NCBI GenBank assembly: GCA_900696495.1
Contig: CAADGI010000017.1
Coordinates: forward strand, 1-64,000
Length of the DNA stretch: 64,000 nucleotides
Reading direction: 5' to 3'
Origin: an uncultured Alphaproteobacteria bacterium
GTDB lineage: Bacteria; Pseudomonadota; Alphaproteobacteria; Micavibrionales; Micavibrionaceae
In this document: piece after piece, positions 36,216-45,711 of the stretch
How the letters are laid out: each line of letters opens with the position of its first letter
Position numbering within the stretch: the first letter of the stretch is position 1
Translations under genes and position numbers: made by a program
The notes under the pieces: model-generated
What the model saw: only the letters and a program-made list of their open reading frames with translations
What the model was told of the DNA's origin: nothing
The model's database searches: none

Positions 36216-37288
36216 CCTTCGGATTTGGAAAATTCCACCGTGTCGTCGGTGTCCCTTATAAACGCGTTAAAGGTGTTTCTGAAAATTCCCACAATGGAAG
36301 ACCATGTGTCGGTTTCGGGATTATCGAGATCGCCCGTGAGCGGGATGCGTGTCGCAAGCTGATCTTCTTCATGATTTTTAAATATCTCGGTAAAAACCGA
36401 CACAACTGATTGCCAGAGAATGCTGATAGGGTTACGGTCTTCCTCAACGCTGACCATATTAATATCGGTTGCAATTGGTTTTATATAACCGGTCAATTTG
36501 CCATTGCGGGCCACGGCCTCGATATAAAGGCTTAGCACGCCGCTCTCAAAATCAACCGCGGCGATAGAGCGGCTATAATCATTGATAGCCGGCAAGGCGG
36601 CACCTTCAAGCTTTATATCCAGGTCGAAATCGGGAATATCGCGAATGATATTCATGGCGCCGTTGGCATTGACCTTTCCGCCGCCGATCGACTGGCCGCT
36701 AAGACGAATAGGAGAGGGAAGAGTCTGATTTTTATCTTCGACGTCTTTAAGATTTTTCACTTCAAGATCGATATTTTTCACAAAGATGTCAACCTTCGGG
36801 CTTGCGGAAAAATCCTGGAAGGAAATTTCTCCGCCGCGGATGTTAAGGCGGTTTATGTCGAGGGGCGACAATGCGTCTACGAATTTCGACCACGCGGCGC
36901 CTTCACCGGTCTGCACTTCGCCGCCGGCCTTGCCTACCGCGAAGTTGAGATCGGCATCGTATAAATCAATTTCGGCGACGATCGCGCCGTCGAAAAGCGC
37001 GCTCCATTGCACGGATAAATCCGAGGTTTTGATAGCGACAAAGGGCACGGGAATATCCGCATCGGTTTTGAAAATGCGCAGATCGTGGATTTGATAGGCC
37101 CCGCGCCAGAGATTGATATCAATATCGGCTATGGAGCCGCTATAGCCTTTTAATTCATTAATTTCTTTATTAACATAATCTTTGACCCAGTGGGGCAAGT
37201 AGATACGCGCTGCTATGAGGGCTATAAGCAGCGTCAGCCCTGTTCCTATTGCAACCCTGCCCCATAATCTTTTGGTTGCAGCTTTCAT
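36212..37288 (-). CDS. DUF748/AsmA-like membrane-anchored protein
   Basis: This 358-residue protein has one N-terminal membrane helix (about residues 12-28) and a periplasmic beta-rich body. The repeated pattern (VKDYVNKEINELKGYSG, INLWRGAYQIHDLRIFK, LNIRGGEISFQDFS) is typical of DUF748, a relative of AsmA/TamB. Such proteins are thought to aid lipid or protein traffic between the membranes. It is convergent with endonuclease V (4-base overlap). Confidence 0.84.
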   Translation of the reverse strand: MKAATKRLWGRVAIGTGLTLLIALIAARIYLPHWVKDYVNKEINELKGYSGSIADIDINLWRGAYQIHDLRIFKTDADIPVPFVAIKTSDLSVQWSALFDGAIVAEIDLYDADLNFAVGKAGGEVQTGEGAAWSKFVDALSPLDINRLNIRGGEISFQDFSASPKVDIFVKNIDLEVKNLKDVEDKNQTLPSPIRLSGQSIGGGKVNANGAMNIIRDIPDFDLDIKLEGAALPAINDYSRSIAAVDFESGVLSLYIEAVARNGKLTGYIKPIATDINMVSVEEDRNPISILWQSVVSVFTEIFKNHEEDQLATRIPLTGDLDNPETDTWSSIVGIFRNTFNAFIRDTDDTVEFSKSEG

Positions 37289-37355
37289 GCTTCAGCCAAC
37301 GCATAGCAAAAGGAACGGTTCACGACATTTAATTGAAAGTCCGGTTAAATGGGAA

Positions 37356-39593
37356 TTATTCCATTCTTTCCATTTGTGCATGGACACTGCGCAGGAATGT
37401 GAGATTTTCCTCTTCCAGTTCACCGAAGCGATGCCAGTCCGAAACCGCCCGTCCATAGGCCAGGAGCTGGTTGTCGTCGGTGATAATATTGCCGCCCTTC
37501 GTATAGATTTCCATTCCATCGGGCCCGAGAACCAGGGCCTGTTTTACTTCCTCCCGCGACATGTCGCGAGGAATGCCAGCGCGCATGAAGCCAGGCCAGT
37601 TTTTGCCGAAATCTGCTGTGCTTCCTGACGAACCCAGCAAAATCCCCGTACCGGAATATGGATCGACCCAGAGAATGGCGTCCGGAAAAATCTCGCGGAA
37701 TGTCCGCGCGATTGAAAGACTGGAATGCAGGCCCAGGATATGGAACGGCACCCATTGCGCGATCACACCACCGGGATTGAGGCGCGCACGCGCAAGCTGA
37801 TAAAACTCTTTCGCATAAAGCGCATTCACACCGGCAAAGGTCGGCGGCATCGGCTCCAGCGTAATAACATCATACATTTTTTCTGTGCGGCGCATATAGG
37901 CGCGGCCATCCATAATGATAGGCGTTACACGCGGATCATTCAGCACACCTTCATTTTCCGAGAAATTATGCGCCAACTTAAAGACGCGCGGATTTACATC
38001 GACGATATCAAGCGTTTCCGGATTTTCACGGCGCACGGCATTTGCCGTCTGGCCGGTGCCGAAACAAATCACCAGCGCGTTTTTCGGGTTTTCGTGCAAT
38101 AACATAGGCAGATGACCCATCCATGCCATGTAATGTTCAGCCCCGATTTTTCCTGCAGCGCTTAATTGCTGCGCGGCTGTGAAGCCGTCAATAATAATGG
38201 AACGCTGGCCATTTTCGTACTCGACGGCAGACACGGTTGCATCAGGGCCTTCATATGACTCAAGAACGCGGGCGGGCTTGACATCGATATCGACCTGCCA
38301 GCCTTGGGTGCGCGTGCGCCCGACTCCTGAATCCGATATAAATGCGATACAAAATGCCGCCAATGCATAGCCAATAAGTTTCGTTTTTCTTTTTGTATCT
38401 GCATTGAGAACAAAACCTGCAATCACAACAAAAACGCCAGCAAGCCAGGCTGTTTTCGCAAAGCCGATCGATGGCAGCAAAATCCACGCGGCGCATAAAG
38501 CACCCAATACAGACGCCAGCGCATTGAATGCATACAGCCCGCCCCAGCGCCGCGGCCTGTCCTGCTGCTCGAGTATCCACGGCAGCGAAATACCCAGCAA
38601 AAGAACCGGCGGGCCTATCACACAAAATGTAAGAAAAAACCATTTAGGCAGCAGGAACGCGGCCGAGAACATATTCACTGTGAGCAGGTCAAAACGCTCC
38701 ACCAATGGCGTCGCGAGCAGAATTAATATACCCGCCCAGCCGGTCAGAGTGCCTAAAGAGATATTGCGCTGCTTTAAATAAGGCACCAGTCGTGCTCCCA
38801 ATCCAAGCGCGATCAACACACAAGCGAGCATAATCGCGAACGCATCCGTCGTGCTGCGGAAAGCCGCAGTCAAGGAACGGAACCAAGCAACCTCAAGCGC
38901 GAAGGTTGCAAAGCCCGTAGCGAACACAGTGAACAACGCGGCGGGAATTTTTATGGCGGGACTGTAAATTTTTGAAGTGGAAGGAACGGCGGCACCGCTG
39001 TCAGATTTAAGTGTCCACGCTAAGGCGCCTACCGCCAAATTGAGTCCTGCGATTATTACGGCGCCCGAATTCATACCAAAAAATGGAATCAGCACGAATG
39101 CGGCAAGCAATGCCCCCGCTGCCGCGCCCAGGGTATTAAAACCATAGAGAATCGCCAGCGACAGATTCGACTGCCGCGCCATCAAACCAAGCACAGGCAG
39201 GGTCGCCCCCATACATATTGTGGGCACGCCGAGGGTCAGGATTATGCCCAGAAAATGCACGAGCGGGGCATTGTCGGGGGTGGCCTGCCAAGCCCATGTA
39301 TCGAGTCTTTCCACCACGGCAAACGCCGTTCCAAGACACAGCCCGGCAATACCTATGATGCATTCAAGAACTGCGTAAATTCTTATGGGCCGCACTATAT
39401 GCCTGTCCTTAAGAACATGGCCGATTACCAATGATCCCAGACACATACCACCCATTGTAATCGCCAAAGTGAGGGCCGTTCCCCATGCCGAAACGCCAAG
39501 CGCAAGACTGGATTTTACCTGCCACAAAACCTGCCATGACAGCGCAGCCATGCCGGATATGAGTACAAGAATGTGAACTGGAATGATCTTCAA
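37356..39593 (-). CDS. Membrane-spanning spermidine-synthase-like fusion protein
   Basis: This 745-residue protein has two parts. The first ~420 residues hold about 14 hydrophobic helices. The C-terminal ~300 residues resemble spermidine synthase, with the SAM-type pocket VICFGTGQTANAV near residue 515, a later aspartate-bearing VTPIIMDGRAYMRR, and LEPMPP. Such fusions are widespread but poorly understood; an aminopropyltransferase activity is not assured. The likely start is a TTG at 39593 (reading MKIIPVHILVL); an ATG at 39551 would cut the first helix. A gap of 67 bases separates it from the DUF748 gene. Confidence 0.8.
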   Translation of the reverse strand: MKIIPVHILVLISGMAALSWQVLWQVKSSLALGVSAWGTALTLAITMGGMCLGSLVIGHVLKDRHIVRPIRIYAVLECIIGIAGLCLGTAFAVVERLDTWAWQATPDNAPLVHFLGIILTLGVPTICMGATLPVLGLMARQSNLSLAILYGFNTLGAAAGALLAAFVLIPFFGMNSGAVIIAGLNLAVGALAWTLKSDSGAAVPSTSKIYSPAIKIPAALFTVFATGFATFALEVAWFRSLTAAFRSTTDAFAIMLACVLIALGLGARLVPYLKQRNISLGTLTGWAGILILLATPLVERFDLLTVNMFSAAFLLPKWFFLTFCVIGPPVLLLGISLPWILEQQDRPRRWGGLYAFNALASVLGALCAAWILLPSIGFAKTAWLAGVFVVIAGFVLNADTKRKTKLIGYALAAFCIAFISDSGVGRTRTQGWQVDIDVKPARVLESYEGPDATVSAVEYENGQRSIIIDGFTAAQQLSAAGKIGAEHYMAWMGHLPMLLHENPKNALVICFGTGQTANAVRRENPETLDIVDVNPRVFKLAHNFSENEGVLNDPRVTPIIMDGRAYMRRTEKMYDVITLEPMPPTFAGVNALYAKEFYQLARARLNPGGVIAQWVPFHILGLHSSLSIARTFREIFPDAILWVDPYSGTGILLGSSGSTADFGKNWPGFMRAGIPRDMSREEVKQALVLGPDGMEIYTKGGNIITDDNQLLAYGRAVSDWHRFGELEEENLTFLRSVHAQMERME

Positions 39594-39685
39594 AAAGGTG
39601 CTTTCCGAGCTAAGCCATCTGGTAACCCAATTTATACCCTATTTTTTCCATGTATATAACAGCTGTATATAATCGCAGAATCCGC

Positions 39686-39713
39686 TTGGTATTCCCGTGA
39701 AAATCGATACAAT
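39686..39713 (+). promoter_or_regulatory. Candidate sigma-70 promoter of the HU-like gene
   Basis: TTGGTA (39686-39691), a 16-base spacer and TACAAT (39708-39713) give close -35 and -10 boxes about 50 bases before the HU-like start. No EcfG-type pair is present here. The region 39594-39764 is otherwise free of genes and AT-rich, as expected for a promoter. Confidence 0.42.
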
Positions 39714-39764
39714 CGCCTCATCGTTCAATTTTAAAATTGTTACTTAACTGGAGATACACACATC

Positions 39765-40136
39765 ATGGCTAAAAAGAAATCCAAATCCAAACCCAAAGCG
39801 AAATCGGCAGTTATCCGCCCCGTGCGGAGCACGCTGTCCAAATCGGCGCTCATCGGCCGTCTCGCCGAGGAAAATGGTCTGACCCGCAAGCAAGCTTCCG
39901 GCGTATTTGACTCGCTGGAAGGCGCACTGCTGGGTTCGGTTCATCCGCAAGGCGCGGGCTCGTTCATCCTGCCCGGCCTGATGAAAGTCACACTGCGCAA
40001 GGTTCCGGCCCGTAAAGCCGGCACGCTCGTCCGCAACCCCGGCACGGGCGAAATGGTGAAAGCCGCCGCGCGTCCCGCAACGGTCCGCGTAAAAATTCGC
40101 CCGCTGAAGAAATTGAAATCAGCGGCCGCGAAATAA
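39765..40136 (+). CDS. HU/IHF-family DNA-binding protein with basic tail extensions
   Basis: This 123-residue protein carries an HU fold: STLSKSALIGRLAEENGLTR forms the dimerisation helices, and GAGSFILPGLMKVTLRKVP plus the arm segment RKAGTLVRNPGTGEM follow. HU is usually about 90 residues; the extra is a lysine-rich N-terminus (KKKSKSKPKAKS) and a basic C-terminus (RPLKKLKSAAAK). It would bend or compact DNA in the nucleoid. The ribosome site CTGGAG precedes the start. It may represent a variant HU with extra non-specific DNA contacts. Confidence 0.86.
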   Translation: MAKKKSKSKPKAKSAVIRPVRSTLSKSALIGRLAEENGLTRKQASGVFDSLEGALLGSVHPQGAGSFILPGLMKVTLRKVPARKAGTLVRNPGTGEMVKAAARPATVRVKIRPLKKLKSAAAK

Positions 40137-40152
40137 TCGACCACATATAAGG

Positions 40153-40221
40153 AGCCCCGGCCATGCTCAAGCAAAAGAATATCCTCGTATATTTGATTGC
40201 TGCCGCAGCCGGGGCTTTTTT
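40153..40221 (+). promoter_or_regulatory. Long-range hairpin with T-run over the EF-hand gene start
   Basis: AGCCCCGGC (40153-40161), which lies between the ribosome site and the ATG at 40163, is the exact reverse complement of GCCGGGGCT (40208-40216). Six Ts follow at 40216-40221. The 46-base loop is long for an intrinsic terminator. If it forms it would hide the translation start and could also end transcription coming from the HU gene. Arms and T-run are seen; function is inference, and part could be coding coincidence in the signal peptide. Confidence 0.35.
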
Positions 40222-40711
40222 ATGGCCCCAACCCGTGATGGCGGCAGGGCTCGACCTCGAAAATCAAACGCAGATGCCGATGGACGCGCTCGATCTTGAC
40301 GCCGATGGACGCATTACCCGGACCGAGGTCGCCAAGTACATGTTTTATTATTTCGACCGCGACGGCAATGAAAGCCTGACCAAAAATGAATATCATGCCG
40401 AACGTCCTATCGACGTCCTGCCAAAACAAAATCCCGCGATCACTTTCATTGACATCGACAATGACGGACAGGATGACGGCGTTGAATATAACAAGGATTC
40501 ATTTCTTGAAGCTGTAATGGTCGGAGAATATGCGCCCGGTTCCACCGAAATCAAGGCGCTGAATGTGCTGGATATTTATTTTCTCCGCGCGGACACGGAT
40601 GAAAGTCGCGCTATAGAACTGAGCGAATGGCAGAAGATCTATGCCAAGCATTCGGTGATAAAAGGAAATACTCCGCCGGAAGCAGCCAACCAGGACCATT
40701 ACGCCAAATAG
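40163..40711 (+). CDS. Secreted EF-hand calcium-binding protein
   Basis: This 182-residue protein has a signal peptide (about residues 1-27, ending VMA) and four EF-hand-like loops: DLDADGRITRTE, DRDGNESLTKNE, DIDNDGQDDGVE and ADTDESRAIELSE. The first two carry most calcium-liganding positions. It is likely a periplasmic calcium-binding protein; no enzyme domain is seen. It follows the HU-like gene by 26 bases with AAGGAG before the start, and it is closed by the terminator at 40725. Confidence 0.82.
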   Translation: MLKQKNILVYLIAAAAGAFLWPQPVMAAGLDLENQTQMPMDALDLDADGRITRTEVAKYMFYYFDRDGNESLTKNEYHAERPIDVLPKQNPAITFIDIDNDGQDDGVEYNKDSFLEAVMVGEYAPGSTEIKALNVLDIYFLRADTDESRAIELSEWQKIYAKHSVIKGNTPPEAANQDHYAK

Positions 40712-40724
40712 ATTTCAGGTATAA

Positions 40725-40749
40725 AAAAGCCCGCTGAACGCGGGCTTTT
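40725..40749. terminator. Bidirectional intrinsic terminator
   Basis: AAAAGCCCGC (40725-40734) and GCGGGCTTTT (40740-40749) form a perfect 10-base stem with a 5-base loop and a T-run in both directions. It lies between the convergent ends of the EF-hand gene (stop 40711) and the SYLF gene (stop 40752) and would serve both. Confidence 0.9.
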
Positions 40750-40751
40750 GA

Positions 40752-41318
40752 TTATTTGTTCAGTTCTTTATCCCGCCAGTATTTCGTACCTTGCAACATC
40801 ACTTGCGCGATCAGGCCTGCATCGGTCAACTGGTATATCCGCACGCCAGGCAATGCGTTTTCCGCGCCGCCGATCTGGTCGCCCTTCTCTCCGACCTTCG
40901 CCGCAGCGTCAGCCGTTCCGGTCAGATCAAGACCTTCGGTCGTGAAATCATAAAACGCTGCGGGATCGTGAAATACGAATACGGTGTTGTAATCTTTGGC
41001 ACCAAGCCCAAGGCCCACGCCCGCGCTGGCCATCTGCATATAGACATCAGCGCCGTTGCGGTTATCATGGGCAAGACCATGGCCATAGCCCCCGCTGACC
41101 CATATCAGGGCCAATGAACCGCTCGAAAACACGGCAAAGCCCACAGCACCCTCAATCTCACGCGCTGCATCCGGATTCATCTTATAAAGCCGCGCCAGCG
41201 TCTCGTCGGCCATTTTCTGAATTCCCGCCCGCTGCTCCGCAGGGGTGGATGATCCCGCCAGCGCAGGCTGGGCCACAAGACAGGCACAAAACGCAAGTAC
41301 AAGGGGCAGGTATTTCAT
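40752..41318 (-). CDS. SYLF (YSC84-like) domain secreted protein
   Basis: This 188-residue protein has a 21-residue signal peptide (ending QPALA) and a SYLF lipid-binding domain. GAVGFAVFSSGSLALIWVSGG and the AGVGLGLGAKDYNTVFVFHD region are the conserved glycine-rich strands. Members are often induced by stress and bind lipids. An exact EcfG-type promoter sits 23 bases upstream, which fits that. The start follows GAGGAG. It ends at the shared terminator. Confidence 0.87.
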   Translation of the reverse strand: MKYLPLVLAFCACLVAQPALAGSSTPAEQRAGIQKMADETLARLYKMNPDAAREIEGAVGFAVFSSGSLALIWVSGGYGHGLAHDNRNGADVYMQMASAGVGLGLGAKDYNTVFVFHDPAAFYDFTTEGLDLTGTADAAAKVGEKGDQIGGAENALPGVRIYQLTDAGLIAQVMLQGTKYWRDKELNK

Positions 41319-41340
41319 ATAAGGTCTCCTCTAACGCACA

Positions 41341-41366
41341 AACGTGCGTAAAATACGATCAGTTCC
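41341..41366 (-). promoter_or_regulatory. EcfG-type (general stress) promoter candidate of SYLF gene
   Basis: On the minus strand GGAAC (41366-41362) is separated by exactly 17 bases from CGTT (41344-41341). Transcription would start near 41333, giving a 15-base leader that contains the ribosome site GAGGAG. The dyad ACGCAC-AAAC-GTGCGT (41334-41349) overlaps the -10 and start point and could be an operator. The match and spacing are seen; use by an EcfG sigma factor is inference. Confidence 0.62.
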
Positions 41367-41470
41367 AGCAATAATATAGGCATGACGGGCAGCGGGGAAA
41401 TAGAATATTCTGTTACCTTGGATAAAAGGGAATCGTCATAAACTGCGTATATAAACAAATGGGGCTTTTT

Positions 41471-42592
41471 ATGAATATTTCGAAATCCGTGTTAGCCGCT
41501 GCAATCCTGATTCTGGCCTGTTCGGGTCCGGCGGCGGCACAGCCTAAAAAAGGCGGCGACCAGCCAGCCAATGTTATTATCGCCACGGCTAAAAAACAGG
41601 ATATATCGGACCGGGTCGAGGCGCTCGGCACCCTCCGCGCCAATGAATCCATCACCCTTACCACGACCGTAACCGAAACCGTGACGGCGGTGAATTTTAC
41701 CGACAACCAGCGCGTTGAAAAAGGCGATGTGCTGGTTGAAATGGCCAGCGGCGAGGAAAAGGCCCAGCTCGACCAGGCGCAGGCCGTGGTTTCTGAAGCG
41801 CGCCAACAGCTTGACCGTGTTAAAACCCTTGCAAAGGACGGCGTTGCGCCCAAGGCGACGCTCGACCAGCGCCAGCGCGATTATGATTCTGCGCAAGGAA
41901 GATTACGCGAAGTGCAGTCACGACTGAAAAATTATCTTATCACCGCGCCATTCAGCGGCGTGCTGGGCCTACGTAATATCAGTGTCGGCGCATTGGTGCA
42001 GCCCGGCACGAAAATCACCACACTGGATGATGACAGCGTGATGAAACTGGATTTTTCCGTTCCATCCATTTTCCTGGCTGACCTCAAGATCGGCACGCCA
42101 ATCACTGCGCACGCGCGCGAATTCGGCGAGCTTGAATTCAAGGGTGAAGTTGCAAGCCTCGACAGCCAGATCGATCCTGTCACGCGGGCCATCGTGGTGC
42201 GGGCCATTATCCCGAACGAAAATCACCTTCTGAAGCCCGGCTTGCTGATGAGCGTGGAGCTGTTCAGCAACGCGCGCAAATCGATCGTTGTGCCGGAAGA
42301 AAGTCTGATCCCCGAGGGCCGCGATAATTATGTGCTCGTTGTTAGCGGCGATGGAAAAATCGAAAAGCGCAAAATTACGGCTGGAGCGCGCCAGCCCGGT
42401 ACCGTTGAAATTTCTTCCGGCCTTAATGAAGGCGAGAAGATCGTTACACACGGCACAATGACCGCCCGCCCCGGCCAGACGGCGAATATCATCGGAGAGC
42501 AGGCTGATGGGCAAAGCATTTCAGATGTCCTGGGCCGGACATCCGATAAAGATGATGACGATGACGAGGACGAAGAAGAGGACAAGGATTGA
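41471..42592 (+). CDS. RND efflux periplasmic adaptor (membrane fusion protein)
   Basis: This 373-residue protein has a signal peptide (about residues 1-23, ending AAA), then a lipoyl/hairpin region (GEEKAQLDQAQAVVSEARQQ) and a beta-barrel (PGLLMSVELFSN), the layout of HlyD/AcrA adaptors. The C-terminus is an acidic run (KDDDDDEDEEEDKD). It couples the RND pump of the next gene to an outer-membrane channel; no such channel is encoded in this window. The ATG at 41471 is preferred over 41459 because the signal peptide begins there and GGGG precedes it. Confidence 0.92.
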   Translation: MNISKSVLAAAILILACSGPAAAQPKKGGDQPANVIIATAKKQDISDRVEALGTLRANESITLTTTVTETVTAVNFTDNQRVEKGDVLVEMASGEEKAQLDQAQAVVSEARQQLDRVKTLAKDGVAPKATLDQRQRDYDSAQGRLREVQSRLKNYLITAPFSGVLGLRNISVGALVQPGTKITTLDDDSVMKLDFSVPSIFLADLKIGTPITAHAREFGELEFKGEVASLDSQIDPVTRAIVVRAIIPNENHLLKPGLLMSVELFSNARKSIVVPEESLIPEGRDNYVLVVSGDGKIEKRKITAGARQPGTVEISSGLNEGEKIVTHGTMTARPGQTANIIGEQADGQSISDVLGRTSDKDDDDDEDEEEDKD

Positions 42593-45500
42593 TGGTTCTT
42601 TCTGACTTTTCAGTCACCCGCCCGGTCTTTGCCTCCGTTATTTCGCTGCTGCTGATCGCGTTTGGAATTGTTGCCTTCACGCGCCTCCCTTTGCGCGAAT
42701 ATCCGGATATCGACCCGCCCGTTGTAACAATCAACACATCTTATCCGGGCGCCTCGGCTTCCATTGTTGAAACGCGCGTGACGGAACTGATCGAAGACCG
42801 CATCGCGGGCATTGAAGGTATTAATTTTATTGAATCCTCAAGCTCGGACGGGCAATCCCGCGTCACGCTGGAATTCAACATCGACCGCGATATCGAGGCC
42901 GCCGCCAACGACGTGCGCGATCGAATCGCGGGCATTGTCGGCAACCTTCCCGAGGAAGCAGACCCGCCGGAAGTGCAGAAAGTCGACGCCAGTGACGACG
43001 TCATTATCTGGCTCAGCCTGATCAGCGCCAGCCGCACGACGATGGAGCTTACGGACTATGCCGAGCGTTACCTCGTCGATCGCTTTTCTATTCTGGACGG
43101 CGTGGCCAGTGTGCGTGTCGGTGGCGGGCAGAGTTACGCCATGCGCGTATGGATTGACCGCAGCCAGCTTGCCGCGCGCGGCCTGACGGTGGAAGATGTT
43201 GAAAATGCACTTCGTACGGAAAACGTGGAGCTCCCTGCCGGAAGCTTTGAATCCATCCAGCGCCAGTTCACGGTACGTATCGACCGCACATTCCGCAGCG
43301 AGGAAGATTTCAGAAAACTGGTCCTCGCCCGTGGCGAAAATGGCTATCTTGTCCGTCTAGGCGATGTCGCCCGCGTTGAAAAAAGCACGGTTGAAAACCG
43401 CGTGATGTACCGGGGTAACGGCTCTCCCCGTGTCGGCCTCGGCATTATCAAGCAATCAACCGGCAACACAATTGAAGTGGCAAGGCAGGCGCGCGAACAG
43501 GCGGAGCGGATTAATCAAACCTTGCCTGAAGATATGAAGATCGAAGTCAGTTATGACACCTCGGTTTTTATCGACAAGGCGGTACACGAGGTTTACGTGA
43601 CGCTCGGCATCGCGATGATACTTGTCGTTCTGGTTATTTACGCGTTTCTGGGCAGCCTGCGCGCAACGCTCGTGCCGGCGGTTGCCGTGCCGGTTTCACT
43701 CATCGCGACATTCATGGTGCTTTATGCGCTTGGCTTCACCATCAACCTGCTGACGCTTCTGGCGCTCGTACTGGCAATCGGCCTCGTGGTCGACGATGCC
43801 ATCGTAGTCCTTGAAAATGTCGTACGGCGCATGCGCGAGGAAAACGAGCCGCCCCTGCTCGCCGCCTATCGCGGTACAAGACAGGTGGGTTTTGCCGTTG
43901 TCGCAACGACGCTTGTCCTCGTCGCGGTGTTCGTTCCGATCACCTTCCTTGAGGGCGATGTTGGCCGTCTGTTTTCGGAATTTGCCGTAACGCTTGCGGC
44001 GGCCGTTTCGTTCTCGGGTCTTGTCGCGCTCACGCTTACACCCATGCTGGCCTCGAAAATCCTGCGCCAGAAGCAGAAAAACGAACATAAAAAAACCCTG
44101 GTCGACAGGATCGACGATGCCTTTATCAAAATCAGGCTGAAATATGTCGGCGTCCTCTCCCGCCTGATTGCGCACCCCCTGCTCGTCATCATCGTGTTTG
44201 GGGGAATTATTGCCAGCATAGTCTTTCTTTATTCTGCAGTGCCCGAAGAATACACGCCGCGCGAGGATCGAGGCGCCTTCACCATCAGCGTCAACGGCCC
44301 GGAAGGCGCGTCCTTTGCCTATATGAAAGATTATATGGATGAGATCGAAAGGCGCCTGCTGACCTATGTCGAGAGCGGCGAGATGGAAACGTTACTTGTC
44401 CGTGCGCCGGGCGGTTTTGGCGGCGGCGCGGGATTCAACAGCGGCACACTGATTTGCGTGCTGGCCGACTGGGGCAAGCGCCGCTCGGCATGGGATATCA
44501 TGGACGAGATCCGCAAAAAGCTCGGCGATCTGCCGGGCGTGCGCATTTCACCGGTCATGCGGCAGGGTTTCGCGGGCGGCGGCGGCAAACCGGTACAATT
44601 CGTGATTGGCGGCGGCACGTACCAGGAACTCACGCAGTGGCGTGACACACTGCTCGCAAAAATCAATGAGAATAACCCAGGCCTGCTCAGCGTCGACTGG
44701 AACTACAAGGAAACCAAGCCGCTTTACCAGATTTCCATCGATTATGACCGCGCGGCGGAACTCGGTGTGACGGTTGTGTCCATCGGCCGCACGCTGGAAA
44801 CCTTGCTCGGCTCGCGCCGCATCACGACCTATATCGACCAGGGCGAGGAATATGACGTGATCGTCGAGGGTGAACGCAGCGCCCAGCGTACCGCGACGAA
44901 CATGGAAAATATTTACGTGCGTTCGGAGCGCTCAGGCCAGTTGATCCCGCTCGCCAACCTCGTCCATATCGACCAGTTCGCGGATTCCCGTTCCTTAAGC
45001 CGCTATAACCGCGTACGCGCCATCACGATCGATGCCGATCTCGAACAGGGCTATACACTGGGCGAGGCGCTGAACTATCTTGAAACACTCGTGCGCGAAA
45101 ACCTGCCTGAGGATGTGATTATCGATTACAAAGGCCAGTCACAGGATTATAAATATTCCGGCGGATCCGTGTTTTTTGTGTTTATCCTCGGCATTCTTGT
45201 CATGTTCCTTGTCATGGCGGCGCAGTTCGAGAGCTATATCCACCCGTTCGTCATCATCCTCACTGTTCCGCTTGCGGTGGCGGGTGGATTGCTCGGCCTT
45301 TATGTCACCGGCAATACACTCAATTTGTTCAGCCAGATCGGCATGATCATGCTGGTGGGGCTGGCGGCCAAAAATGGGATTCTGATTGTTGAATTCGCCA
45401 ATCAGCTACGCGATGAAGGTGAGGAATTCAATACGGCCCTGCTGAAAGCCGCCGAGTTACGCCTGCGGCCCATTCTCATGACCTCGATTACCGCCGCGAT

Positions 45501-45711
45501 GGGCGCCGTGCCATTAATGTTATCGGGTGGCGCAGGATCGGAAACGCGCTCGGTCATCGCCACGGTCGTTTTGTCCGGCGTTTGCTTTGCCACTATATTC
45601 ACGCTGTTTATCGTACCGGTGGCGTACAAAATTCTCGCCCGCCACACGGGGTCGCCGGGCGATGTGCGCCGGGCGCTTGAAGGCCAGGAACGCGAAAATG
45701 AGCCGGTCTAG
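42592..45711 (+). CDS. RND multidrug efflux pump inner-membrane permease
   Basis: This 1039-residue pump of the HAE-1 (AcrB/MdtB) class uses proton flow to expel hydrophobic compounds. It has the first membrane helix (PVFASVISLLL), a large periplasmic loop, the helix-4 segment GLVVDDAIVVLENVVRRM with the two conserved aspartates, and a second repeat ending PVAYKILARH. Its ATG overlaps the adaptor stop in TGATG, so the two are translated together. It ends convergent with mtnA in a CTAG overlap. Confidence 0.95.
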   Translation: MVLSDFSVTRPVFASVISLLLIAFGIVAFTRLPLREYPDIDPPVVTINTSYPGASASIVETRVTELIEDRIAGIEGINFIESSSSDGQSRVTLEFNIDRDIEAAANDVRDRIAGIVGNLPEEADPPEVQKVDASDDVIIWLSLISASRTTMELTDYAERYLVDRFSILDGVASVRVGGGQSYAMRVWIDRSQLAARGLTVEDVENALRTENVELPAGSFESIQRQFTVRIDRTFRSEEDFRKLVLARGENGYLVRLGDVARVEKSTVENRVMYRGNGSPRVGLGIIKQSTGNTIEVARQAREQAERINQTLPEDMKIEVSYDTSVFIDKAVHEVYVTLGIAMILVVLVIYAFLGSLRATLVPAVAVPVSLIATFMVLYALGFTINLLTLLALVLAIGLVVDDAIVVLENVVRRMREENEPPLLAAYRGTRQVGFAVVATTLVLVAVFVPITFLEGDVGRLFSEFAVTLAAAVSFSGLVALTLTPMLASKILRQKQKNEHKKTLVDRIDDAFIKIRLKYVGVLSRLIAHPLLVIIVFGGIIASIVFLYSAVPEEYTPREDRGAFTISVNGPEGASFAYMKDYMDEIERRLLTYVESGEMETLLVRAPGGFGGGAGFNSGTLICVLADWGKRRSAWDIMDEIRKKLGDLPGVRISPVMRQGFAGGGGKPVQFVIGGGTYQELTQWRDTLLAKINENNPGLLSVDWNYKETKPLYQISIDYDRAAELGVTVVSIGRTLETLLGSRRITTYIDQGEEYDVIVEGERSAQRTATNMENIYVRSERSGQLIPLANLVHIDQFADSRSLSRYNRVRAITIDADLEQGYTLGEALNYLETLVRENLPEDVIIDYKGQSQDYKYSGGSVFFVFILGILVMFLVMAAQFESYIHPFVIILTVPLAVAGGLLGLYVTGNTLNLFSQIGMIMLVGLAAKNGILIVEFANQLRDEGEEFNTALLKAAELRLRPILMTSITAAMGAVPLMLSGGAGSETRSVIATVVLSGVCFATIFTLFIVPVAYKILARHTGSPGDVRRALEGQERENEPV

